From assembly GCA_945787595.1 (NCBI GenBank), contig CALZJV010000094.1, forward strand, positions 1 to 13,464: a stretch of DNA of 13,464 bases. Direction: 5' to 3'. This document shows, piece after piece, positions 1-6,657 of this stretch. Numbering within the stretch: the first letter of the stretch is position 1; every line of letters starts with the position of its first letter. Position numbers and translations under genes: made by a program. The DNA comes from an uncultured Desulfobacterales bacterium. GTDB taxonomy: Bacteria > Desulfobacterota > Desulfobacteria > Desulfobacterales > JAFDCJ01. The notes below the pieces were generated by a model that had not been told where the DNA came from, made no database searches, and saw only the letters and a list, made by a program, of their open reading frames with translations.

Positions 1-712
1 TTACCGAAATCTTCTGATTTTTATGACAGCCCCAACACAAATCCACACCGGTACTGACAAGTCCGAAAGGAGGATCCTCACTCATGTTGGCATGGCAAAC
101 CAAACAGGCGCCGGCGGCGACCGGCGCGTGTGCATATTTTGTTTTGGTCATTTGATTGTGACATTTTGCCGTCATACAGGACTCACCTTCCTTGATGGGT
201 GAATGTATGGAATGATACATCTGCGATTTGGCGGCCAGATTGGTTACCATCTGCGGCATTTTAGTTTCTATGGTTTTATCTTCAAGGACCTTAGGAGAAA
301 CCGGAGTCACCTCCTCTTTTTTAGGAGGGGGTTGCGCCTCGATGGATTTCAGATGAAACGATTGGTCCCAGGTATTTTTTCCCCGTTCAGGGACCGGCAT
401 TTCGGGTGCCGTCTCCGTTGCCGGAGCGTCCGGGCCGGTCCCCTCGACCGCCTCCTTCCAGGGTCCGACCGCTGCAGTCGCCACCTCCTGCGATGTCGGG
501 GTCGGGGTTACCGGTGCCGGCGTTTTCTGATCCATCTCCACGGCCGAGGGTGTCGGAGACTCTGGTGATTTAGTGTTCGCTAAAGGAAGATCCTTAAAGC
601 AACCGGCCAGATAAAAAAGAGACAACAACAGGCCCCCAACTGCCATTTTCCTGAAACATTCTAATTTGCTCAGTGATGTCCAATTGCGTTTTACCTGTTT
701 TTCGAATTCCAT
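1..712 (-). CDS. Lipoprotein multiheme cytochrome c, C-terminus outside window
   Basis: The frame is open from the start codon at 712 to the window edge (237 codons, no stop), so the C-terminus is missing. A hydrophobic segment ends in the lipobox LAGC, with the acylated Cys at residue 38. A Pro/Thr/Glu-rich, probably disordered stalk covers about residues 46-150. The heme part then carries CX4CH (C179 to H185), CLVCH (203-207) and CWGCH (226-230). These are spaced by H-S/A-P-x-x-x-G units (HSPIKEG, HAPVAAG), as in doubled-CXXCH cytochromes. GAGAGG lies just upstream of the start at 712. An internal ATG at 646 also has AGGA upstream and would give a more typical short lipoprotein signal, so the start is uncertain. 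It is the last gene seen in the cytochrome operon, 59 bp after the OTR-like gene with no terminator between. A lipid anchor plus a long stalk suggests an electron carrier tethered to a membrane, probably the outer one; this is inference. Confidence 0.88.
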   Translation of the reverse strand, partial: MEFEKQVKRNWTSLSKLECFRKMAVGGLLLSLFYLAGCFKDLPLANTKSPESPTPSAVEMDQKTPAPVTPTPTSQEVATAAVGPWKEAVEGTGPDAPATETAPEMPVPERGKNTWDQSFHLKSIEAQPPPKKEEVTPVSPKVLEDKTIETKMPQMVTNLAAKSQMYHSIHSPIKEGESCMTAKCHNQMTKTKYAHAPVAAGACLVCHANMSEDPPFGLVSTGVDLCWGCHKNQKISV

Positions 713-771
713 TTTCAACCTCTCTAGACGTTTGTGCTATTAATATAACGGAGAAAAAACTTTATTCATCA

Positions 772-3024
772 TTATTTTTTCGAGGCCGCCCTCCAGCCCA
801 GAGGCAACTTCTTGAAGCGGCCGCCGTATACGATCGGATCACCTTTATAACCAAGAGCCTTGAAGTTGATCCAATCGGTAGCATAAACTTGACTCTTGTC
901 CGCTTTGCGTCCTGCATGAATCAACCGGCTGCCGATACCATCGAAGAGTAGTTCCTTGAAATCCACCCCACGCTTATTCTGATGGCAGCGACTGCAGGAG
1001 CGCTTGTTCTTGAGACTCTCATGGCACTGGACGCAGGATAGGGAAAGGACTTTGGGCCGGACCTCATGATTGAGGCTTAAGTACATGGCAGTCTCTACCC
1101 ATTTATACTCGCCGCTGTATTCCAGCCCGGTAGCCTCGGCGCCGGCGGCAAAAGATTTTTGCCAGTCCAAGGTTTTCCAGAACCCTTCAGGGCCCTCCAG
1201 GTTCGGTACAAGGAGGTAGTTATACTTCGCATCTGCAGCCTGAGTGCCACCCATGATCTTGAAGGGATAAATCTTTGACTTCAGATCCTTGATATCACCG
1301 ACCGGTTCGTTGAGGACGGTAACGCCTTTAGAATTAATCCGGTCGCCCAAAATGTGGCGCTTCACGGTGCCGTTGTACCAGGTATAAACCGGCTTGACTT
1401 CGCTGCCCCAGGTGAAGTCACCTGCTTCCCAGGCGTAATCCGGCATGCCATTTTCGTTCCGTTCCACCTTGCGGTTTTTGTCTCCGGCGGTGGACCAGTC
1501 CCAATAGGTCTTCGTCGGGGTGCACTTGGCGTATATGGGGTTGTGGCAGGTTACACAGGCGATGTTTTCAACATGTTTATTAAGATGATGGCTTAACAGG
1601 GATTTGACCTGGTGGGGCGCATCCGTGTGGCAGTTGTTGCAGGACCGGCTGCCTTCAGATACGGGCAGAGCAATACTGCGCCCGGAAATTTTATGGTTTC
1701 TTGTCTTGTGGCAATCATGGCACTGAAAACCCAAACCCTCCATGTGGATATCACAACTTTTGGAGTGAAAATCAGGCAGGGCGTTGAGTTTGCCGTGCCT
1801 GACGAAATCATCATCGCCGCCGGAGAAATGACAATTTCCGCAGGTTTTTCGACTGGGCTTGCCGACCTTTTTTGCGACCAGGACCAGATCTACTAAAGGT
1901 TCGGGCAGACCTGCGCTGTTGAGGTCTTTCTGATAAGTCCCGGTGGTATCATGGCATACAAGACAGTCGATCCTGGTTTTGTCGTTAAAGTCAAAGGTTG
2001 CGTCCCTCCAGCCATAACCGGCATGACAACCCGTACAACGTGGCCAGTTGCTGATAATGCTCACGCAGAAATTGTTGACGGTTACGGTGGCTTTACCCAG
2101 ATCTACCCGCCTTTCTTGGCCCTGGGTGAATGGAGAAGGACCTTTCCACAGCCAGTGGGTACTGGTAAGCATCTCTTCACCCTGCTCAGGGTGACAACGC
2201 AGGCACTCCATTGTTACTTCTATTGGGCTCGGATTTCTGGAGAGTTTGACGAGTTCTTTATGGTCGCGAACCCGCCGCTCATGGCAGGCGTTTGAGCATC
2301 GTGTGGGTCCATTATTCAGCCGCTTGTGGCAACCCACGCACTGGCGGTGAATAGCGCCTTTCAGGCCTATACGCTCCGGCACTTCGGGGTTAAAGGAATT
2401 CTGATGACAGGCTGAACAGCGCATCGTTTCCGAGGCACCGGGATCGTTTGGTCGATAATGATGGCAGACGGTACAATCCGCAGAAAGGCTGGCATGCTTC
2501 TTGTGCATGAACCGAACCGGCCCGTAAATATCATCACCCTCGTTGACAAAAGCGCTATTCATGACAAGATAGTTATACTCAGCAGGAATATCTCTGGGCG
2601 TCAGCTCGTATGCCAAGCGGGCGCGTCTTTCCGAGCCGGTTTCGTCAAATACGTCCTTGACCAGAGGAATTACCTGCCGGGATCGTTGTCTTGCCAATGC
2701 CTCCCGATCATGCCAGGCTTTACGAACCGGAAGATTTGTCTTGGCTAATGAAAGTTTTGGTTTGCCGGGCGTATCCCGTTCAAAGATACTGTCAAGGAAA
2801 CCAACCAAAACCTCTCGCAGTTCGGTTAATGAAAGTTTTAGTTTGCCGGAAGTATACCATTCAATGGTGTTGTCAAGAAACCCAACCAAAACCTCTCGCA
2901 GTCCGGCGTTGTTAGCGTTATCAGGTTTAGCTTCAGGCAGGACGGTTACCGCAACGATTCCCAGGGTCAGGACGATCAAGCTTAGCACTAGGATAGTTTT
3001 TTTGATTTTACTCGAGCGCTTCAT
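772..3024 (-). CDS. c3-like tetraheme / octaheme tetrathionate reductase-like fusion cytochrome
   Basis: A 750-residue c-type cytochrome with an N-terminal signal or anchor helix (about residues 8-30). Residues 42-95 hold a tandem 27-residue duplication. Residues 165-255 look like a class III (c3-like) domain: HKKH, then CTVCH (184), CSACH (203), CVGCH (229) and an unusual CX3CH, CSNACH (243). From about 270 onward it resembles octaheme tetrathionate reductase (OTR): CLRCH (274), THWLWKGPSP, NNFC, CTGCHAGYGW (330), DCLVCHDTTGTY (354), CGNCH (395), CHDCH (435), CNNCH (462), CVTCH (490), CVQCH (664) and the C-terminal signature FKALGYKGDP. One extra motif, CSRCH (677), sits in an insertion before that signature. 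This totals 12 CXXCH plus one CX3CH. OTR from Shewanella reduces tetrathionate, nitrite and hydroxylamine in vitro; the substrate here is unknown. It overlaps the upstream HybB-like gene by ATGA and has a strong AAGGAGG, so expression is coupled. It is probably periplasmic and membrane-tethered. Confidence 0.9.
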   Translation of the reverse strand: MKRSSKIKKTILVLSLIVLTLGIVAVTVLPEAKPDNANNAGLREVLVGFLDNTIEWYTSGKLKLSLTELREVLVGFLDSIFERDTPGKPKLSLAKTNLPVRKAWHDREALARQRSRQVIPLVKDVFDETGSERRARLAYELTPRDIPAEYNYLVMNSAFVNEGDDIYGPVRFMHKKHASLSADCTVCHHYRPNDPGASETMRCSACHQNSFNPEVPERIGLKGAIHRQCVGCHKRLNNGPTRCSNACHERRVRDHKELVKLSRNPSPIEVTMECLRCHPEQGEEMLTSTHWLWKGPSPFTQGQERRVDLGKATVTVNNFCVSIISNWPRCTGCHAGYGWRDATFDFNDKTRIDCLVCHDTTGTYQKDLNSAGLPEPLVDLVLVAKKVGKPSRKTCGNCHFSGGDDDFVRHGKLNALPDFHSKSCDIHMEGLGFQCHDCHKTRNHKISGRSIALPVSEGSRSCNNCHTDAPHQVKSLLSHHLNKHVENIACVTCHNPIYAKCTPTKTYWDWSTAGDKNRKVERNENGMPDYAWEAGDFTWGSEVKPVYTWYNGTVKRHILGDRINSKGVTVLNEPVGDIKDLKSKIYPFKIMGGTQAADAKYNYLLVPNLEGPEGFWKTLDWQKSFAAGAEATGLEYSGEYKWVETAMYLSLNHEVRPKVLSLSCVQCHESLKNKRSCSRCHQNKRGVDFKELLFDGIGSRLIHAGRKADKSQVYATDWINFKALGYKGDPIVYGGRFKKLPLGWRAASKK
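2740..2901 (-). repeat. Tandem 81-bp in-frame duplication within the OTR-like fusion gene
   Basis: Residues 42-68 and 69-95 of the fusion cytochrome are two head-to-tail copies of a 27-residue unit. Both begin LREVLVGFLD and end with a variant of GKxKLSL. At DNA level the copies occupy 2821-2901 and 2740-2820 and remain clearly alike, including a shared stretch reading AACCAAAACCTCTCGCAG on the plus strand. The unit lies between the membrane segment and the first heme domain, so it lengthens a linker and carries no heme motif. Confidence 0.9.
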
Positions 3025-4247
3025 GACACCTCCTTATCCCTACTATCAAGGCTGGGAGCGCTCAGTACAGGAAGATAGGTAACGGCCAGTCTATATAAAA
3101 CCATGATGCAGCAGATCAAACCTGTTGTGATTGATATCTCGCCGATGGACGGAAAGTATGATTTCACGGCATAGGGGGGGTTGAATCCTACCAGAAAAAC
3201 ATTACATCGATTTAGGGCAACTCCCAGTACGATGATCGTAGAAGCAATAAAGAGCGTCCGTCTGTTTGCGCGCAGTCGATGGCTATTCAGCATAAACCAG
3301 GGAATAATCATCGCCAGCATTTCCAATATAAAAGATCTGCTTTCAACTGACCCATCGAATAAATAGACGTAAGTTTCACGATAAACCATATCTCCAATTT
3401 TTAGAGCGATGTAGATTCCCAGCAAATATCTGGTAACTCCCGTCAGGGGGGCCAAAACTTCCATTTCACCTGCCCGTTTTAATGAGGTGGTGGCAACTGT
3501 GGTTTCAAAAACAACCATGGGGTAGCCGACGGCAATGGCCGAAGTAAGAAAGAACAGAGGTAAAATGGGCGTGTACCATAGAGGATGCAGCTTTGTCGGG
3601 GCAATCAGCATGAGCGATCCCAGTCCCGACTGGTGCATGCAGGAGAGGACGACCCCGGCAATGATGAAAATCCACATGGTCCTGTCCAGCAGCCGGTCGG
3701 CTAATGCCAAAAAAAGTTCGATCCATGCATTGAAAATGGAGAGCAATCCCGGGAGGTTCACCCTTCCTCGAAACCGCTCGAGCACAATCGGAATGAATTC
3801 GATCCACAGAACGTGTAGGTATATTACCACACACATGGCCACTTCAAAGAGTACCGAGTTTCCCTGCCAGAACATGAGGGGTTTAGGGAGTGCCCAAGAA
3901 CGTCCGACGTCAATTGAAAGACCGATTGATACAAAGGTGTAACCCAATGCAGCGGTTAGCAAAGCCGGCCTGACCACCGCTTCAAACTGGTGTTTGCCAA
4001 ACACGTGGGCAATGGCCGCCGTTGTAAATCCGCCTGCTGCGAGCGCAACACCCGTGGCAACATCAATACCAATCCACAATCCCCAGGGATGCTGATTGTC
4101 CAGGTTGCTGACGGCCCCTATGCCGCCGATATAGCGGGCAACTATAAAACAAAAGCCGATGAATATGAAGGCAAACATGACGATAACTCCCGGGGTCCAA
4201 AACTTGGTTTCGAGCGGTGCAGGTTTGTGGCGGGCGTAATAACTCAT
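3021..4247 (-). CDS. HybB/NrfD-family integral membrane quinone-site subunit
   Basis: A 408-residue polytopic membrane protein with about ten predicted helices (roughly residues 17-40, 55-80, 92-115, 131-155, 188-215, 225-248, 268-288, 305-325, 330-352, 368-392). HybB-type hallmarks are visible: HPWGLWIGIDVATGVALAAGG near residue 53, MHQSGLGSLM in the fifth helix followed by HPLWYTPILPL, and ALNRCNV in the ninth. Members of this family (HybB, HmcC, NrfD, PsrC) carry no heme and provide the quinone/quinol site for a partner ferredoxin subunit. Here that partner is encoded immediately upstream with an ATGA overlap, and the OTR-like cytochrome gene overlaps the stop in the same way. AGGAGGAGG precedes the start. 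It is most likely the site where the complex draws electrons from, or delivers them to, the menaquinone pool. Confidence 0.92.
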   Translation of the reverse strand: MSYYARHKPAPLETKFWTPGVIVMFAFIFIGFCFIVARYIGGIGAVSNLDNQHPWGLWIGIDVATGVALAAGGFTTAAIAHVFGKHQFEAVVRPALLTAALGYTFVSIGLSIDVGRSWALPKPLMFWQGNSVLFEVAMCVVIYLHVLWIEFIPIVLERFRGRVNLPGLLSIFNAWIELFLALADRLLDRTMWIFIIAGVVLSCMHQSGLGSLMLIAPTKLHPLWYTPILPLFFLTSAIAVGYPMVVFETTVATTSLKRAGEMEVLAPLTGVTRYLLGIYIALKIGDMVYRETYVYLFDGSVESRSFILEMLAMIIPWFMLNSHRLRANRRTLFIASTIIVLGVALNRCNVFLVGFNPPYAVKSYFPSIGEISITTGLICCIMVLYRLAVTYLPVLSAPSLDSRDKEVS

Positions 4248-5179
4248 ATGGCCTCCTCCTTTTCACGGGCCCCCGAACCAGGGGCGAACTGCCCTGGATT
4301 CTGCTTCCACATGATCCCTGTCAGAATTATGAAGGCTGTAATGGGCGCCCACATGTAGGCAAAAACAGAATGTTGAATCGTTTCAGGAAGATGGGGTAAG
4401 GGATATTTCGGTAAACTCAGAAAGTCCAGCTTTTCAAAGGGGTCCTTTGAAATATACATCCAGCAGGTTCCACCCACTTCATGCTCGCCATATATTTTGT
4501 TCATATAGCGCATCGCGTTATTTGTTATTTTGTTGCGAGCCACTTGCAGTAACTCCTTGCGTTTGCCAAAGGTAATGGCCTCCATGGGACAAGCGGCAGC
4601 ACAACCAGGTTTTCCGCCTTCTTGGCTGATTCGGTCATAGCAGAAAGTACATTTTCGTACCCTGGGCGTCAAAGGATCAAAATACTCGTAGGCGGGAATC
4701 TGGAAGGGGCATGCCACCATGCAGTAACGACAGCCAATACACCTGGATTTGTCATAGTTGACAGCGCCACTGTCCTTCTTACTCAATGCCCCTGTGATAC
4801 AGGCCGAAGCACAAGCCGGATCCTGACAGTGCATACATTGAACCTTGACATATGTGGGTATCAATTCGTTTTGTTCATCTACCCTGCCGGAGTAGTAGCG
4901 GTTCACGACCGTAAAAGCTCCGCTTTCGGGCCTGCGTTTTCGATCGAAAACGGTTCGATCGTCGAGCCGTTCAACCGGCGCTGGCAGGCCGTTAACCCTG
5001 TTGCAGGCCTCTTCGCACATTCGGCAGCCAACGCAGGCGGTCAGATCAACTACACAGCCATAAGCATCCGAAGGGTTTTTGGGCGTGCGTGTCGCAAATG
5101 AATTTTTGGAGCCGCCGACTACGGCTTCGCTTATCAGGGCACCTGCTGCCCCCAAAAAATGGCGTCTGCTAATTTTCAT
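4244..5179 (-). CDS. Tat-exported four-[4Fe-4S] ferredoxin subunit with C-terminal membrane helix
   Basis: A 311-residue HmcB/HybA/DsrO-like electron-transfer subunit. The start at 5179 is chosen because GAGGG lies about 7 nt upstream and the protein then opens with a Tat signal (MKISRRHFLGAAGALIS). A longer reading from 5254 would bury the twin arginines 30 residues inside. The cysteine sets for four cubanes are C49/C52/C55/C59, C115/C118/C123/C127, C147/C150/C153/C157 and C177/C180/C193/C197. A hydrophobic helix near the C-terminus (SVFAYMWAPITAFIILTGIM) anchors it in the membrane. It would sit on the periplasmic face and pass electrons between the HybB-like quinone site, encoded next with an ATGA overlap, and the heme proteins of the operon. 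An extra Cys (C42) precedes the first cluster. Confidence 0.93.
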   Translation of the reverse strand: MKISRRHFLGAAGALISEAVVGGSKNSFATRTPKNPSDAYGCVVDLTACVGCRMCEEACNRVNGLPAPVERLDDRTVFDRKRRPESGAFTVVNRYYSGRVDEQNELIPTYVKVQCMHCQDPACASACITGALSKKDSGAVNYDKSRCIGCRYCMVACPFQIPAYEYFDPLTPRVRKCTFCYDRISQEGGKPGCAAACPMEAITFGKRKELLQVARNKITNNAMRYMNKIYGEHEVGGTCWMYISKDPFEKLDFLSLPKYPLPHLPETIQHSVFAYMWAPITAFIILTGIMWKQNPGQFAPGSGAREKEEAI

Positions 5180-5189
5180 ATTCAATCCC

Positions 5190-5270
5190 TCAACCCAATT
5201 GTTTTCCCGCGAGTTTGGCAATCTCCATCCCGCTATGGAATTCGTATACTTCAAATAAGCGCTTTTTCAT
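5190..5270 (-). CDS. Possible 26-residue micro-ORF ahead of the ferredoxin gene
   Basis: Between the nine-heme cytochrome stop (5283) and the ferredoxin start (5179) lies a short frame beginning MKKRLFEVYEF and ending AGKQLG. AAAGGG lies about 8 nt upstream of its ATG. Its TGA directly abuts the GAGGG ribosome-binding site of the ferredoxin gene, so translating it could deliver ribosomes to that site. It may be a real small protein, a coupling leader, or chance: 27 codons open in one frame is weak evidence. I recognise no homologue. Confidence 0.28.
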   Translation of the reverse strand: MKKRLFEVYEFHSGMEIAKLAGKQLG

Positions 5271-5282
5271 GATATTAACCCT

Positions 5283-6326
5283 TTATTTTTTGGCCAAACC
5301 CGATTGTAAAAGCCCCACATGCAGGTAGGCGGGTTTCCAACCTTTCCATCCCCGATGGCAGTCGAAGCATCGAGCAGTTGGCTTTGTAACATGTTCGGCA
5401 TGCATCAGTTTTTTGTTGTCTTTTTCTTTCAGTGCCTTTTCCTGGTCGTGACATTGTTCACAATTTTCTCTAATTCCACCGGCTCCCATCATCAGGGCGA
5501 TGTTTAAGGATCTGTTTTCGAAAAAAGCTCTGTATGAAGCGCCTCCGACGGCCTTTATTAGATCGAGATGACACTTGGCGCACGAAACTTTCTCCTTTTT
5601 GATTAGAGCATGTGTAACCGCCTTTTTGCCGGATTTTTGGATGGGCTTTGTAGGGAGTTGGTGACATAATTCGCATTTACCCCGACCTCGGTTAAATTTG
5701 GCGTTTTTAAAATGACAAAGCGTACAGGATGCTTTGCTCACCTCAAAATGATTTTTCTCGGTCAAATGCTGATGACAGCTCGTACATCCGATTTTCATGC
5801 CTTCGATCTGTTTCTTGCTGTCAAAATGGGTCTTATGCACAAACTTAATTTTTTTATCGCCGATCTTAATCTTTTTGGTCATGAACGTGTCATCAGGCTT
5901 GCCGTGACAGTCAGATGTCAGACAACTGGCATCTACGATTGCAGACCTTGTTTTGATTGTTTCACCACCAATTGGAAGATGGCTGAAACGCTCCTGAACT
6001 TCCGGCGAGATGTTTTTGGGGATATGGTTGTCTCTGTCTGAACCGTCCATCTTAAGACGTTGCGGCAACGTTTCATCATGTTGAGGAGGGTAGTGGCATT
6101 CGACACAACCTGCTTTAATATGTTTGCTCATCTTCCAGGTTTCATACCCCTTCTTAAAAATGGCTGGGTAAGTCAGAAGGTGGCAATTACTGCAGAAAAA
6201 CTCAGATTTAGAGACTTCAGGTTGTAGCAGTTTGTCCGGCGCCTTGTGCGCTTGCTCGGCCCCCCAGGCTGTAACCAAAACAAAAAGAAATAACACAGTG
6301 GATAAAATGCAAACCCTTCGGATCAT
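5283..6326 (-). CDS. Nine-heme periplasmic cytochrome c with NapC/NrfH-like N-terminus
   Basis: 347 residues with a signal peptide or anchor (residues 1-23, ending TAWGAEQ). Heme motifs are CSNCH (45), CVECH (74), CX4CH CLTSDCH (135), CTSCH (181), CTLCH (201), CELCH (218), CAKCH (249), CEQCH (289) and CFDCH (320): eight CXXCH plus one CX4CH. The stretch from CSNCH to CVECHYPP, with WKMSKH between, resembles the first two heme sites of NapC/NrfH quinol-oxidising cytochromes. The middle, with FVHKTHFDS then CTSCHQH, looks c7/c3-like. The start at 6326 has AAGGAG 7 nt upstream. It is the first gene of the operon, followed by the ferredoxin and HybB-like genes, an order like hmcA-B-C or the nine-heme nhc clusters of sulfate reducers. 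A periplasmic electron relay is likely; membership of any named family is not settled. Confidence 0.9.
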   Translation of the reverse strand: MIRRVCILSTVLFLFVLVTAWGAEQAHKAPDKLLQPEVSKSEFFCSNCHLLTYPAIFKKGYETWKMSKHIKAGCVECHYPPQHDETLPQRLKMDGSDRDNHIPKNISPEVQERFSHLPIGGETIKTRSAIVDASCLTSDCHGKPDDTFMTKKIKIGDKKIKFVHKTHFDSKKQIEGMKIGCTSCHQHLTEKNHFEVSKASCTLCHFKNAKFNRGRGKCELCHQLPTKPIQKSGKKAVTHALIKKEKVSCAKCHLDLIKAVGGASYRAFFENRSLNIALMMGAGGIRENCEQCHDQEKALKEKDNKKLMHAEHVTKPTARCFDCHRGWKGWKPAYLHVGLLQSGLAKK

Positions 6327-6399
6327 CTTTTCGTCTCCTTATTTTGCGAGGCTAGAATGTTCCCCCTTAGAATTTGGTAGATTGATAAAAGTCAATTCT

Positions 6400-6448
6400 A
6401 ATGCCTGAATAGCTTAAAAATATACAATGCCTGAATAGCGTAAAAATA
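6400..6448. repeat. Pair of 23-bp direct repeats upstream of the cytochrome operon
   Basis: Two copies of AATGCCTGAATAGC followed by K-TAAAAATA occupy 6400-6422 and 6426-6448. They differ at one position and repeat with a 26-bp period, about two and a half helical turns. They lie 75-125 bp upstream of the nine-heme cytochrome start, where an activator or repressor would bind. I could not match them to a known regulator. No convincing -35/-10 pair is visible on the minus strand nearby. Confidence 0.75.
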
Positions 6449-6484
6449 ACTGTTTTTCAAGAAAAAACTTATAATATTAGCATG

Positions 6485-6505
6485 TTATACCACAAAGTGG
6501 TGTAA
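6485..6505. promoter_or_regulatory. 21-bp palindrome, candidate operator in the divergent region
   Basis: TTATACCAC, a three-base AAA spacer, then GTGGTGTAA form an inverted repeat matching at 8 of 9 arm positions. It lies between the leftward cytochrome operon and the rightward promoter at 6581, in AT-rich DNA. This is the size and symmetry expected of a dimeric regulator site. The protein that binds it is unknown. Confidence 0.5.
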
Positions 6506-6580
6506 TACATAGTGATATAATGTTAATAATTAATTACTTGAGAGTTAATAAAATTAATGTCTTATTTTATAAATTTTTTA

Positions 6581-6610
6581 TTGACACAGAATATGAGGGC
6601 TATGTATAGA
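6581..6610 (+). promoter_or_regulatory. Sigma-70-type promoter for the small membrane protein
   Basis: A perfect TTGACA (6581-6586), an 18-bp spacer and TATAGA (6605-6610) predict transcription from about 6617. That gives a leader of about 40 nt before the ATG at 6658. It is one of the best promoter matches in the window and supports the downstream small gene being expressed. Confidence 0.6.
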
Positions 6611-6657
6611 ATTGTATTAAAAAAAGCGACAAAACCAGGTTCAAGTGGGTATTCCAA

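Noticed and set aside
203..568. 121-codon open frame on the plus strand across the lipoprotein gene
   Set aside because: It is Arg/His/Leu-rich low-complexity translation opposite a Pro-rich coding stretch, with no ribosome site. The minus-strand reading has a signal peptide and heme motifs.
772..3024. Assignment of the fusion cytochrome as MccA-type sulfite reductase or hydroxylamine oxidoreductase
   Set aside because: No long-spaced CXnCH active-site motif of MccA is visible and the residue patterns around the hemes follow OTR instead.
5180..5254. Longer N-terminus for the ferredoxin subunit starting at 5254
   Set aside because: It lacks a ribosome site and would place the twin-arginine motif about 30 residues inside the protein; the start at 5179 has GAGGG and a normal Tat signal.
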